A stretch of 17,742 nucleotides of DNA from UBA8653 sp963978155 (GTDB lineage Bacteria; Planctomycetota; Phycisphaerae; Phycisphaerales; SM1A02). The position numbers and the translations under genes are program-made. Positions 7,576 to 16,043 of the stretch are shown one piece after another (position 1 is the stretch's first letter; each line of letters opens with the position of its first letter). The stretch covers positions 1 through 17,742 of the forward strand of contig CAXBRK010000034.1 of assembly GCA_963978155.1 (NCBI GenBank), written 5' to 3'. The notes beneath the pieces were generated by a model. It was not told the DNA's origin. It did no database searches and worked only from the letters and a program-made list of their open reading frames with translations.

Positions 7576-10389
7576 ATGGCCGAAGACACACATGCGAATC
7601 AATCGACCTCGTTCCGCTACGACGGCGCGCTCGCCCAGGACATTGAAGCCCGGCGGCAACAACGGTGGGAAGAGGAGAACGTGCACCACGTTCCCAATCC
7701 CGGCGAACCAGGCTTTGACCCCAACCAAAAAAAGTTCTACTGCCTCGACATGTTCCCCTACCCATCAGGCAAGGGACTCCATGTGGGACACCCTCTGGGG
7801 TACATCGGCACCGACATCATCTGTCGATTCCGGCGAATGAACGGTGAAGCGGTGTTGCACCCTATGGGGTGGGATGCCTTTGGCCTGCCGGCCGAGCAGT
7901 ACGCCATCCAAACCGGTGTGCACCCGGCCACCACCACCCGCACCGCCATCGACACGTATCGCCGCCAGCTGAAGTCGTTCGGATTCTCGTACGACTGGTC
8001 ACGCGAAGTGGCCACCATCGATACCGATTACTACCGGTGGACGCAGTGGATCTGGCTGCAGGCGTACGAAAGCTTTTGTGATCCGCGAACCGGCAAAGCC
8101 ACTCCGATCAACGTGCTCGAAGACGCACTGGCGGCCGGCGATCTGACGACCGATGGGGAAACCGTAGGTACTCCGGAATCGCTTTCCACCGGGGTCGACT
8201 GGCAATCCCTCGACCGGTCCGCGCAACGGCAGGTCGTGGACAACCAACGCCTGGCCTACCTCTCCGAGCAAGTGGTGAATTGGTGCCCCGCCCTCGGCAC
8301 GGCACTGGCCAACGAAGAAGTTATTGATGGCAAGTCGGAACGCGGGGGCCATCCCGTGGTTCGCAAGCCATTGAAGCAATGGATGTTCCGCATCACCTCG
8401 TTTGCCGACCGTCTGGCCAACGACCTTGACACCCTCGATTGGCCCCACTCGACCAAGGTTCAGCAGCGAGAATGGATCGGGCGCTCCGAAGGTGCAGCCA
8501 TCCGCTTCGAAGTGGATGGGCACGCCGACCAGACGCTCGAGGTGTTCACCACCCGGCCCGACACGCTCTTTGGGGCAACGTTCCTGGTCGTCGCCCCCGA
8601 ACACCCACTCGTGCAGCGGACCGACAATCCCGAAGTGAAGGCCTACTGCGAAGCGGCAGCAAATCGCTCGGAGCGAGAACGTCAGGCTGACGACCAAGAC
8701 AAAACCGGGGTGGCCTTGGGTCTGCACGGCATTCACCCCGTCAGCGGCGCGTTGGTGCCCATCTGGGTCGCCGACTACGTTCTGATGGGCTACGGGACCG
8801 GCGCGATCATGGCTGTGCCTGGTCATGACGATCGTGACCACGCCTTCGCCACCAAATTTGGAATCGAGATCACCACTGTGGTGGCGCCCGAGGATGGCTC
8901 AGAGCCTGAAGGTTGCTTTACCGAACACGGTGTTGCCATCAACAGCGCGTGCGAGGCCCTGAGTCTCGACGGCCTTCGTACCGCCGAGGCCAAAGCAAAG
9001 ATGATTGATTGGCTGGTGGAACACCACTGCGGCGAACGAAGGGTGACCTACCGGTTGCGAGACTGGTTGTTTTCGCGGCAACGGTATTGGGGCGAACCCT
9101 TCCCCGTGGTGTTCGACCCCGAAGGAAACTGCCACCCCGTCACGGATGCCGGGTTGCCCGTCGAGCTTCCCGACTTGGCCGACTATGAGCCGGTGGTCTC
9201 TGACGAACCACAACCCCTCCTCGCCAAAGCAACAGATTGGATGCACACCACCGCGGGCGCGGCCGGTGTCTCCCCGGATCGATTGCCACCAGAGACGCCA
9301 GTGACCCGAGAAACCAACACGATGCCGGGTTGGGCGGGCTCATGCTGGTACTGGATTCGCTACTGCGACCCCAACAACAACGAAGCCTTTATTTCCGAAG
9401 AAGCCAAAGCGTTCTGGCTCAACGGCGGGGTTGATCTGTACGTCGGTGGCGCGGAGCATGCGACACTGCACCTTTTGTATGCCCGGTTCTGGCACAAGAT
9501 TCTGTTCGACCTCGGCCATCTGCCCACCAGCGAGCCGTTCCAAAAACTGTTCCACCAAGGACTGCTGACGGCTTTTGCCTTCCAACGCGACAACGGTCAG
9601 CTCGTGCCGACCGATGAAGTGGATGAAACATCCGAAGACAACTTTGTGGCCAAAGACACCGGAGAACCCGTTCGCCGCATTGTGGCCAAGATGAGCAAAA
9701 GCCTCCGCAATGTGGTGAACCCCGATGATGTGATTGCTGAATTCGGGGCCGACACTTTCCGCTTGTATGAGATGTACATGGGCCCCTTGGACGCATCCAA
9801 ACCATGGAACACGCGCGACATTGTTGGCGTCTACCGATTCCTGCAACGAGCGTGGCGACTGCTGATCGACGAGACCAACGGCGAAACCAAGCTTCGATCA
9901 GAAAAACACGATGCCATCGAGCAACAGTTGCACCGCACCATCGCCAAGGTCGGAGATGACATTGAACGACTGGCCAACAACACGGCCATTGCGGCCCTGA
10001 TTGAGTTCGTGAACTTCGCCGGAAAAACATCGGGCGACCAACCCGCACTGACCGCCGGCCAAGCCGATCAATTCGCCCGTCTTCTCGGCCCCTTCGCACC
10101 CCACATCGCAGAAGAACTGCGAGAGCGCTGCGGCACACCTGGCTGCATCATTCATGCCACTTGGCCAACCTACGACGAAAGCATGCTGGTGGACGACACC
10201 ATCGAACTGCCCGTCCAAGTCGCCGGCAAAATGAAAGGCAAGGTCACCATGCCGGCCGATGCCGACGAAGCGGTGGTCAAGGAGTTGGTCTTGGCCGACG
10301 ACAAGATCTTGGCCGCCCTCGAAGGCCGCAGCATCCGGAAGTTGATTTTGGTGCCCGGAAGAATCGTCAACCTGATTCCAGGAGATTGA
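7576..10389 (+). CDS. leuS: Leucyl-tRNA synthetase
   Basis: This 937-residue class I synthetase charges tRNA-Leu with leucine in the cytoplasm. The HIGH motif is HVGH (69-72) within DMFPYPSGKGLHVGHPLGY, and KMSKS spans 705-709. The CP1 editing domain is intact, with TTRPDTLFG (325-333) and VPGHDDRDHAFA, whose Asp421 corresponds to the amino-acid-clamping Asp of editing-competent enzymes. The C-terminal tRNA-binding domain ends in ELPVQVAGKMKGKV...GRIVNLIPGD. It is longer than the ~860-residue E. coli enzyme, mainly through an extended N-terminus and an insertion near residues 180-250. Both are shared with the actinobacterial-type LeuRS subgroup, so they are not unusual here. Its stop lies one base from the stop of the convergent HU gene. 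It is preceded by a near-leaderless promoter-like sequence. Confidence 0.98.
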   Translation: MAEDTHANQSTSFRYDGALAQDIEARRQQRWEEENVHHVPNPGEPGFDPNQKKFYCLDMFPYPSGKGLHVGHPLGYIGTDIICRFRRMNGEAVLHPMGWDAFGLPAEQYAIQTGVHPATTTRTAIDTYRRQLKSFGFSYDWSREVATIDTDYYRWTQWIWLQAYESFCDPRTGKATPINVLEDALAAGDLTTDGETVGTPESLSTGVDWQSLDRSAQRQVVDNQRLAYLSEQVVNWCPALGTALANEEVIDGKSERGGHPVVRKPLKQWMFRITSFADRLANDLDTLDWPHSTKVQQREWIGRSEGAAIRFEVDGHADQTLEVFTTRPDTLFGATFLVVAPEHPLVQRTDNPEVKAYCEAAANRSERERQADDQDKTGVALGLHGIHPVSGALVPIWVADYVLMGYGTGAIMAVPGHDDRDHAFATKFGIEITTVVAPEDGSEPEGCFTEHGVAINSACEALSLDGLRTAEAKAKMIDWLVEHHCGERRVTYRLRDWLFSRQRYWGEPFPVVFDPEGNCHPVTDAGLPVELPDLADYEPVVSDEPQPLLAKATDWMHTTAGAAGVSPDRLPPETPVTRETNTMPGWAGSCWYWIRYCDPNNNEAFISEEAKAFWLNGGVDLYVGGAEHATLHLLYARFWHKILFDLGHLPTSEPFQKLFHQGLLTAFAFQRDNGQLVPTDEVDETSEDNFVAKDTGEPVRRIVAKMSKSLRNVVNPDDVIAEFGADTFRLYEMYMGPLDASKPWNTRDIVGVYRFLQRAWRLLIDETNGETKLRSEKHDAIEQQLHRTIAKVGDDIERLANNTAIAALIEFVNFAGKTSGDQPALTAGQADQFARLLGPFAPHIAEELRERCGTPGCIIHATWPTYDESMLVDDTIELPVQVAGKMKGKVTMPADADEAVVKELVLADDKILAALEGRSIRKLILVPGRIVNLIPGD

Positions 10390-10390
10390 A

Positions 10391-10735
10391 TCAGGCGGGG
10401 TTGGATTCGGCGTTCACCGTGGAAGCCGTAGGCTTCACTTCGATGTGAGTGCCGGCCACGGGTCCTTCAAGCATCTCGCGGAAGGCCGGAGCGGTGCGGA
10501 AATCAACCACCGTCTGAGCGGGAATCGTCATGGGATCGCCGGTCGACGGGTTCCGAACGGTGCGGGGCTTTCGCTTCTTGATGTTGAAGGCGCCAAATCC
10601 TGTGATGGTCACCCCACCGTCATCAAGAATGCCGTCTCGGAGGGATTTGATGACTGCCTCCACAGCTTTGCCTGCTTGGACCTTTGAGCAGTCCATTTCG
10701 CTGGCCACAAGTTCGATGATGTCCGTTTTGTTCAT
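10391..10735 (-). CDS. HU/IHF-family DNA-binding protein
   Basis: This is a 114-residue nucleoid-associated protein of the HU family; it dimerises and bends DNA. From ATG 10733-10735 the protein starts MNKTDIIELVASEMDCSK and carries the family signature GFGAFNIKKRKPRTVRNPSTG (46-66). The arm-tip Arg61-Asn62-Pro63 supplies the DNA-intercalating proline. The usual HU ends near residue 90. Here about 24 extra residues follow (GPVAGTHIEVKPTASTVNAE...), a non-basic Thr/Ala/Val-rich tail. ATG 10735 is chosen over an upstream in-frame start at 10777 because it restores the canonical N-terminus and has a GGAG Shine-Dalgarno five bases upstream. A recognisable promoter lies at 10763-10790. It converges on leuS with one base between stops, so transcripts probably run into each other. 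Confidence 0.95.
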   Translation of the reverse strand: MNKTDIIELVASEMDCSKVQAGKAVEAVIKSLRDGILDDGGVTITGFGAFNIKKRKPRTVRNPSTGDPMTIPAQTVVDFRTAPAFREMLEGPVAGTHIEVKPTASTVNAESNPA

Positions 10736-10740
10736 CAGTT

Positions 10741-10744
10741 CTCC
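10741..10744 (-). promoter_or_regulatory. Shine-Dalgarno that fixes the HU start
   Basis: On the minus strand GGAG stands five bases before the ATG at 10735. It supports the shorter start over the in-frame upstream start at 10777. Confidence 0.7.
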
Positions 10745-10762
10745 ACTCACCCTGAAGGGGCA

Positions 10763-10790
10763 AAGATAATTTGCCACGCGTGCACTGCAA
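10763..10790 (-). promoter_or_regulatory. Sigma-70-type promoter of the HU gene
   Basis: On the minus strand TTGCAG (10790-10785) and TATCTT (10768-10763) are 16 bp apart and match four of six consensus positions each. The predicted transcript start near 10756 leaves a ~21-nt leader containing the GGAG Shine-Dalgarno. This contrasts with the short-leader promoters elsewhere in the window. Confidence 0.6.
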
Positions 10791-10883
10791 GTCCTGTCGA
10801 TCTCTCAAGTCGGGGCAAGATCTCGGGAAGTCCCCACCCCATGGTGATTTGCGCGGATTCAAGAAAATCCAGAATTTTGAATT

Positions 10884-10901
10884 CCAACCGCTCTCGGTTG
10901 G
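10884..10901 (-). terminator. Hairpin after signal peptidase gene, possible terminator
   Basis: CCAACCG (10884-10890) and CGGTTGG (10895-10901) form a perfect 7-bp stem with a four-base loop, six bases beyond the stop of the signal peptidase gene. The following minus-strand sequence is AT-rich but lacks a clean T-run, so it is either an imperfect intrinsic terminator or a 3'-end-protecting hairpin. Confidence 0.5.
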
Positions 10902-10907
10902 TCCTCG

Positions 10908-12824
10908 TTACCGAATCAGACGGAGTTCTCCAAGATTTGGAACCACGACGGGGCCGCTTCCACCAAGCGGCAACAGCCAGGGGAAGTAGACGCACCAAGC
11001 CCGCCCAACCAACAGATCGCGATGCACCACGTACGGGGCTTCATCAACCATCGTGGCCACAAATGGGGATGGCGTGCCCAAGAACCGTCCGTCGTGGGAG
11101 GCATCGGTGTTGTCGCCCATCATGAGGAATTGGTCTGGCCCCAGTTCAGCCAAATTGGAGGGGTGCGTTCCGAATCCCCAACCTGTGGGGCTGCACCGAG
11201 CCGAAATATCTGGCGACGCCGGATTGCTATCGGTGCGGTCATTGTTCCGTTGGGCACGGTGGTACAGATCGCGCGCCACTTGCACATCATTGAGGGTGCA
11301 CGGACCACCCGAGAATTCCAATTTCAACACCGCGCTCTTGGCCACCGGCGCTTCAACAGGGTCTCCAGTGCTTGGTGTCTCGCCATTCCGAAGGATGTTG
11401 AGTTCGTCGCTCGTGACCAAACGCTTTCGCGAATAGCCCAAACGTTCACGAGCCGACCAGTCGTAGGCGAGTTCAAGAATGGGTTCACCGTGATGCCAGA
11501 TGCTCAGGCGCTGGTCGGCATGCCAAACCGTGATGCGATTGGAGACATCAGCCGCGACGGGATCCACCGTGACCGTCTTCCACTCCGTCCAACCCGCATC
11601 GGGCCCAACCTCCGCCCACACATCGTCACGCATGCGGACACGAATGACATCGACAACCCGTTCGACCTCAAACCGATGCTGGTTGGCTTCCAAGATCCAA
11701 CGCAATGATCCCTCTTCGCTGGAGGGCGTCCAATTCGCTTCAAAAGCAATGTCGGCAATGGGTTCAGGGGCAGGGTAGGTGTACCCCTTCAATATCCGTC
11801 CCCGGCCATCTGGTGTGTTGCCGTACCCCACGTTGTACGCGTTCCAATTGGTGAACTCACGCGCACGGCGGTTCCATTCCAACTGCGTGGGATGATCCCC
11901 ACGGAAGCTCCAAACAGGCCCCTCAAGAGACCAATCGTCATCATTCGGTACGAAGGCCCCGAAACCATCTGGGGTGGACATTCCGCCTTGGTCGTTCCGC
12001 TGGTCGTAAACCGGCACCCACATCGCACGCTGCACCCAATCGGGCTTGCGCTGAATTCGAAACGCATCCCAATCCAAGGATTCATTCGAGGTCGAAGGCG
12101 CTGTGAACAAATCGCCATCGACAATCCAAAGCCGCTCATTGGGCAGGCCGCACAATCGTTTGATGTAGGTTGGAGCGCGGCCGAAAGGATTCGCCGGGTT
12201 TCGAAACACCACAACTTCCCAGCGGCGTGGATCTCGGAAGTGATACAGCGTCTTGTGGGTCAAGATGCGGTCACCTTGACGGGGTTTCGCAGACCAGCCT
12301 TCAGATTTTGCGGTGCCGGGGAAGCGAGGGCCCAGCAGTCGATCCGCGGCGTTGCTCAAAATCGCAGCGGAGATTGGCGCTGGAGCACCGACCTGAAGCC
12401 CAACAGCAAACTCACCACCCGTTTGGGGGCCACGCATCAACATGTGCTGGCCACGCAGGGTGGGGGCCATGGATCCAGTGGGGATCACGAAACCTTCGGC
12501 AACGAAGGAACGCGCTGCCATCGCGATCACGAAGGCGACAATCATGGACTGGAAGGAATAGGGAAATGTGTTCCGGTCTGGATCAGCGAGAGGTGTGGTC
12601 ACCGCTGTGGCGTCTTGTCGGCGAAAAGCAGCCGCAGCACGACGAACCGCACCTGCAGGCCCTTCCAACACCACGGCCCCACCATCACTCGTACCCACAG
12701 TGACTTCGGGATGCTCTTCGGCTGAAAATTTGGACAACGAACCGGGAAGAATGAGCTGGACCACGGCATCATCGGCAACGTGTCCAGGAATGCGATCTCG
12801 GTAACTGGCGGGCCCGTTGGTCAT
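10908..12824 (-). CDS. Signal peptidase I with large insertion
   Basis: This 638-residue S26-family signal peptidase cleaves signal peptides at the outer face of the inner membrane. A ~90-residue N-terminal region precedes a membrane anchor (about 91-110). The nucleophile Ser118 lies in VIPTGSMAPTL. The general-base Lys222 lies in YIKRLCGLPNE, matching the VKRxxGLPGD box, and the last conserved box is FLMMGDNTDASHDGR (566-580). E. coli LepB is about 324 residues. Here roughly 330 residues (about 235-565) separate the Lys and GDN boxes. That segment is Trp-rich and predicted soluble (for example WTPSSEEGSLRWILEANQHR and ITVWHADQRLSIWHHG), and vaguely resembles a beta-sandwich. All catalytic elements remain, so I infer an active enzyme with a periplasmic accessory domain. 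The ATG at 12824 has an AAGGA only three bases upstream. An inverted repeat spans the 5' leader. Confidence 0.93.
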   Translation of the reverse strand: MTNGPASYRDRIPGHVADDAVVQLILPGSLSKFSAEEHPEVTVGTSDGGAVVLEGPAGAVRRAAAAFRRQDATAVTTPLADPDRNTFPYSFQSMIVAFVIAMAARSFVAEGFVIPTGSMAPTLRGQHMLMRGPQTGGEFAVGLQVGAPAPISAAILSNAADRLLGPRFPGTAKSEGWSAKPRQGDRILTHKTLYHFRDPRRWEVVVFRNPANPFGRAPTYIKRLCGLPNERLWIVDGDLFTAPSTSNESLDWDAFRIQRKPDWVQRAMWVPVYDQRNDQGGMSTPDGFGAFVPNDDDWSLEGPVWSFRGDHPTQLEWNRRAREFTNWNAYNVGYGNTPDGRGRILKGYTYPAPEPIADIAFEANWTPSSEEGSLRWILEANQHRFEVERVVDVIRVRMRDDVWAEVGPDAGWTEWKTVTVDPVAADVSNRITVWHADQRLSIWHHGEPILELAYDWSARERLGYSRKRLVTSDELNILRNGETPSTGDPVEAPVAKSAVLKLEFSGGPCTLNDVQVARDLYHRAQRNNDRTDSNPASPDISARCSPTGWGFGTHPSNLAELGPDQFLMMGDNTDASHDGRFLGTPSPFVATMVDEAPYVVHRDLLVGRAWCVYFPWLLPLGGSGPVVVPNLGELRLIR

Positions 12825-12871
12825 GGGTCCTTTATCGGGACGCCGGGTGGGGTTCCGTGAACGATGGACCC
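12825..12871. repeat. Inverted repeat next to signal peptidase start
   Basis: GGGTCC (12825-12830) and GGACCC (12866-12871) are exact inverted repeats 35 bp apart in the 60-bp gap between ricT and the signal peptidase gene. In the minus-strand mRNA the second arm touches the ATG and includes the weak AAGGA, so pairing would hide the ribosome entry site. The intervening sequence is GC-rich. Chance occurrence is possible. Confidence 0.3.
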
Positions 12872-12884
12872 GTGATTGATGGAC

Positions 12885-14120
12885 TTAGTCTTCCGCGCGG
12901 GGTGCTCCGTCCGCTCCCGCATTGCCCCCATTGGGCTTGCGGCGACGGCGACGACGACGCTTTTTCTTTCCGGCCGTCGATGACTCAGCTCCGGGACCAG
13001 CGGACTCCGGCGAGGCCTTCGTGGGTTCAGAAGTATTTTGACCCGTGGTCTTTGGCTTGTTGCGGCGACGTCGACGACGAGCGGGCGGAGAGTCACCCTT
13101 GTCTGGGGCACGGATAATTTCAGGGTCGAGACCGCGCAGCGGGTCGGCGGGACGAGGGGCGGCATCGGGATCACACAGATCCTCAATCGGAACCGCGATC
13201 TCTCGACCGTCGGCCTCCAACTTCACCAGCACCAGTTGCACCAAGATTTTGCCTTCAATCACGGTGCCAGGACCTTCTGGAGTCCCAACCCGGCTGCGCC
13301 GTGCGGGCAACTTGGCCTTGAGGTCTTTGTAGGTTTCTTGCTCGTATCGCAAGCAACACATCAATCGACCGCAGCGACCAGAGATTTTCAGCGGATCAAG
13401 CGTGTGCTTTTGCAACTTGGCGTTGCCCATGGACACGGGCTTCAAGACTTTCAAGAAGTTCTTGCAGCAGCAGTACTGACCACACTTTTCATAATCGGCC
13501 TTGATGCGGGCCTCATCCCGGGCCCCAATTTGCCGCATCTCGATCTTGGTGCCGACGGCCTCCCGAAGGTCTGGCAGCAGCGCTCGGAAATCGACGAAGT
13601 CTTCGCTGGTGTAATAAAACGTGATGAGCTCGCCACCAAGGATGGGTTCCGCATCGACTGGACGAAGTTCCAATTGATGGTGTTCGACCAACCGCGAAAA
13701 TTTCTCGAGCAAGGAACGCCGCTGTTCACGAAGCGCGTCGTGCTTTTGCAACTCTTCAACCGTCGCCACTCGAATCGCGCGGCCCCAGGTCTGAAAGGGG
13801 TAGTCCTTGCCGCCAGAATTCTCGATGAACTCGAGCATTTCTTGGCGAGAGACACTCTTGCCACAACCGGAGTTCTCACAGGTGGTCGTCAGCATCTCAC
13901 CGACTTCGGTACCCCGGTGGGTCTTGCACAAAATCTTGGAGCCGCACCCTGGAGAAGCATCACCTTCCCAGGCGTACTCTCCCACCCAGCCAAGATCGCC
14001 GTATTTCACCACGATGGTGGAAGGCTTTTGCAGACGAGCCGCTTGTTCCGCCACGGTCAGCGCTGAACGGCGCTCTGGGTCGGCGTCGGCCTCAAATTGG
14101 GGCAGCGGCATGATCTTCAC
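12885..14120 (-). CDS. ricT: RicT/PSP1-domain protein with Arg/Lys-rich tail
   Basis: This 411-residue protein has a PSP1 C-terminal domain, as in B. subtilis RicT (YaaT), which with RicA and RicF forms an Fe-S complex acting with RNase Y in mRNA maturation. That role is known for Firmicutes and only inferred here. The family Cys signatures are present: CGQYCCCKNFLKVLKPVS (213-230) and KISGRCGRLMCCLRYE (245-260). The N-terminal half carries four further Cys (59, 65, 81, 86), which could bind metal. The C-terminus is disordered-looking, with two basic clusters, R348-R353 and K385-K395, separated by a Ser/Thr/Pro/Glu stretch. The start is GTG 14118-14120, overlapping the der stop as GTGA with AAGGGG seven bases upstream, so it is translationally coupled to der. 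No ricA or ricF is visible nearby. Confidence 0.9.
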   Translation of the reverse strand: MKIMPLPQFEADADPERRSALTVAEQAARLQKPSTIVVKYGDLGWVGEYAWEGDASPGCGSKILCKTHRGTEVGEMLTTTCENSGCGKSVSRQEMLEFIENSGGKDYPFQTWGRAIRVATVEELQKHDALREQRRSLLEKFSRLVEHHQLELRPVDAEPILGGELITFYYTSEDFVDFRALLPDLREAVGTKIEMRQIGARDEARIKADYEKCGQYCCCKNFLKVLKPVSMGNAKLQKHTLDPLKISGRCGRLMCCLRYEQETYKDLKAKLPARRSRVGTPEGPGTVIEGKILVQLVLVKLEADGREIAVPIEDLCDPDAAPRPADPLRGLDPEIIRAPDKGDSPPARRRRRRNKPKTTGQNTSEPTKASPESAGPGAESSTAGKKKRRRRRRRKPNGGNAGADGAPRAED

Positions 14121-15676
14121 GAATCATCCCCTTGCTTCTGATCTTGGTCCTTTTCTTGATCCTGATCCTCAACGGGTGGCAACGTGTCCCCCAAGTCGAG
14201 CTCTTCGGACAAGAACTCGTCCAATTTTTTGGCGGCATCGTGTTCGGCGCGGCGACCAGCGGTTCGGAGTTCGTGCACACTTTTGCGCGATCGGGTGACA
14301 AAGTCGACCACAAATGGCACCTCCGGGAATGGCACCAACTCACGCAATCTGTTTTCGAGGTAGCGGCGGTATCCCCCTTCAAACAGCTCGGGCTTGTTGA
14401 CCTTGCAGACAATGGTCGGAGGGGCCACAGAAGTTTGCGAGACAAAATAAATTTTGGCCCGGGTCCCCAAGGCAGAAGATGGACCACGTTCTTTGAGAAT
14501 GGCTTCGAACGCCGCGTTCAAAGGTCCAGTGGCCATACGCTCGCGCGCCTGGTCGTACAGGTCGAGCACCAACTGTGACAGTTCACCCACGCCTTCACTC
14601 TTGGCGGCAGCGGCGAAAACAATCGGGGCAAAATTGAAGGCCTTCAGTTCTTTGGCCAAATACTCAGCGAACTTCTCAGCTCCCGCCTCGGCCGGGTCCA
14701 CCAGGTCGGTTTTGTTAACCACCAAAAGGGTGGGTTTGGCCAGCCGAACCAACTCGGCCGCCAACTTCCGATCAACCGAAGAAACGGGCTCGGTGGCATC
14801 AATCACCAAGATGGCGACGTCTGCTCTGCGAATCGCATCGAGCATTCGAAAGTACGCGTAGTGCTCGATGTCATCGGCGAAGCTTTTTCGTTTGCGAAGC
14901 CCAGCGGTGTCAACGGCAACCAGCCCTCGGCCCTCGTACTCGATACGCACGTCCACCGCGTCTCGGGTCGTGCCAGCGATATCACTGACAATGGCACGCT
15001 CTTCGCCACAGAGTGCATTCAGCAGGCTGCTCTTGCCCGCATTTCTTTTGCCCACAATGGCGAACCGAACATCCGAGGATGCTTCAACTTCAGGCTGTGG
15101 GTGGCCCGCTTCGTTGAGCACAAACCACATTCGCTCCCGGAGCTTGCGCATCCCGTGGCCATTGGTGGTGGAACACAACGTGGGCTCACCAAGTCCGAGC
15201 GCTGAGGCTTCAAGACCGGGCGCTTCCCAGTTTGGGCCATCAACCTTGTTGGCCACCACAATCACTCGGTCGGCCACCCCTTCTTGACGGATCAGTCGCG
15301 CCACGGTTCGGTCAAGCGCCGTCAGGCCGGTCTGGGCATCCACAACAAACAGGATGACGTCGCTCTCTTGACGAGCCCGCGCGATTTGAGCCTCAATGTC
15401 TGGGGTCAGTTCGGCAAGATCTTTGCCTACATCATCAAACCGAGCACCTTCGGCGGTGTACACACCGAAGCCACCAGTGTCCATGCACTCCACCACAATC
15501 TCAGGCGTACCTTTGGGAGTCTCGGTTGGGGCGTCAAGGGTCAGCAGCGTGACCACCCGGTCGCGGGTGACACCAGGAGTCGGATCGACGATAGAAACAC
15601 GGCGGCCGACAAACTTGTTGAGCAAGCTTGACTTGCCGACGTTGGGACGGCCAACAATGGCGACGACAGGGCGCAT
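14117..15676 (-). CDS. der: GTPase Der (EngA), 50S ribosome assembly
   Basis: This 519-residue double-GTPase is needed for late 50S ribosomal subunit assembly. Domain 1 has GRPNVGKSS (9-17), GVTRDR, DTGG (66-69) and NKVD (143-146). Domain 2 has GKRNAGKSS (209-217), GTTRDAVD, DTAG (256-259) and NKTD (321-324). A C-terminal KH-like domain follows, ending VPFPEVPFVVDFVTRSRKS. After it comes a ~50-residue extension ending in a run rich in Asp, Gln, Glu and Lys, longer than usual (E. coli Der is 490 residues). ATG 15674-15676 starts the protein directly at the G1 strand. The 26-bp gap after clpS has no Shine-Dalgarno, only a small hairpin (GGGC/GCCC around 15687-15700). It overlaps ricT by four bases. 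Confidence 0.97.
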   Translation of the reverse strand: MRPVVAIVGRPNVGKSSLLNKFVGRRVSIVDPTPGVTRDRVVTLLTLDAPTETPKGTPEIVVECMDTGGFGVYTAEGARFDDVGKDLAELTPDIEAQIARARQESDVILFVVDAQTGLTALDRTVARLIRQEGVADRVIVVANKVDGPNWEAPGLEASALGLGEPTLCSTTNGHGMRKLRERMWFVLNEAGHPQPEVEASSDVRFAIVGKRNAGKSSLLNALCGEERAIVSDIAGTTRDAVDVRIEYEGRGLVAVDTAGLRKRKSFADDIEHYAYFRMLDAIRRADVAILVIDATEPVSSVDRKLAAELVRLAKPTLLVVNKTDLVDPAEAGAEKFAEYLAKELKAFNFAPIVFAAAAKSEGVGELSQLVLDLYDQARERMATGPLNAAFEAILKERGPSSALGTRAKIYFVSQTSVAPPTIVCKVNKPELFEGGYRRYLENRLRELVPFPEVPFVVDFVTRSRKSVHELRTAGRRAEHDAAKKLDEFLSEELDLGDTLPPVEDQDQEKDQDQKQGDDS

Positions 15677-15702
15677 GACAAAGAAGGGGCGAAAATGCCC
15701 GT

Positions 15703-16002
15703 TTAACTTTCCGGCTCGATGGTCACTTCAAGGCCGAACTCAGCCAGTTGTTCTTGAAGCAACTCAGCATGCTCTCGGTGGGTGACCGTCAACAGAGAAA
15801 GGCCGTATTCGTGGGCTTCACGCGTTCGGTCGAAAGCCTCTTGAGCCCCCAGCAGGCACACTCGAGCAACCGTTCGAATCACATGACCGAACTCATTGCT
15901 TTGATCGTTGTGGAGCAGGACCTTCCAACCCGGGAGTCGGTCAAGCCGAGGTGGGGCAAGGTTGGGGGCCGGGGTCGATTGGGCCGGCTTTGAAGGATCC
16001 AT
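15703..16002 (-). CDS. clpS: ClpS adaptor protein
   Basis: This is an adaptor that binds N-degron substrates and delivers them to the ClpA/ClpC unfoldase for degradation by ClpP. From ATG 16000-16002 it has 99 residues: a Pro/Ala-rich linker of ~25 residues, then the ClpS fold. Family features are WKVLLHND, the HVIRTVARV helix, the pocket His in TREAHEYG, and THREHAELLQEQLAEFGLEVTIEPE at the end. The usual Asn-Asp-Asp of the N-degron pocket reads Asn-Asp-Gln here, so one acidic ligand to the substrate amino group may be replaced. A longer in-frame reading to 16056 is rejected because a strong TATACT box lies six bases before this ATG. der follows after 26 bp, probably on the same transcript. 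Confidence 0.9.
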   Translation of the reverse strand: MDPSKPAQSTPAPNLAPPRLDRLPGWKVLLHNDQSNEFGHVIRTVARVCLLGAQEAFDRTREAHEYGLSLLTVTHREHAELLQEQLAEFGLEVTIEPES

Positions 16003-16008
16003 GGCACA

Positions 16009-16014
16009 AGTATA
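16009..16014 (-). promoter_or_regulatory. -10 box of clpS, leaderless spacing
   Basis: On the minus strand this reads TATACT (5 of 6 consensus positions) and ends six bases before the clpS ATG. The first transcribed base would therefore be about the A of ATG. No clear -35 hexamer is found. It lies in the 41-bp gap after the dehydrogenase stop. Confidence 0.55.
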
Positions 16015-16043
16015 CCGGTCGATCATGCTTCGCTGCGAAAGAT

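Noticed and set aside
10736..10777. N-terminal extension of HU to 10777
   Set aside because: It spans the Shine-Dalgarno and -10 region. HU proteins begin at MNKTD-like sequences.
11892..12725. 277-codon plus-strand open frame
   Set aside because: It is antisense to the signal peptidase gene, including the catalytic Ser and Lys region, and has no recognisable protein features.
12946..12967. Frameshift or low-quality sequence in the poly-Arg stretch of ricT
   Set aside because: The codons vary (cgt, cgc, cgg types) and the frame stays open to a normal stop. A basic low-complexity tail is plausible for this group.
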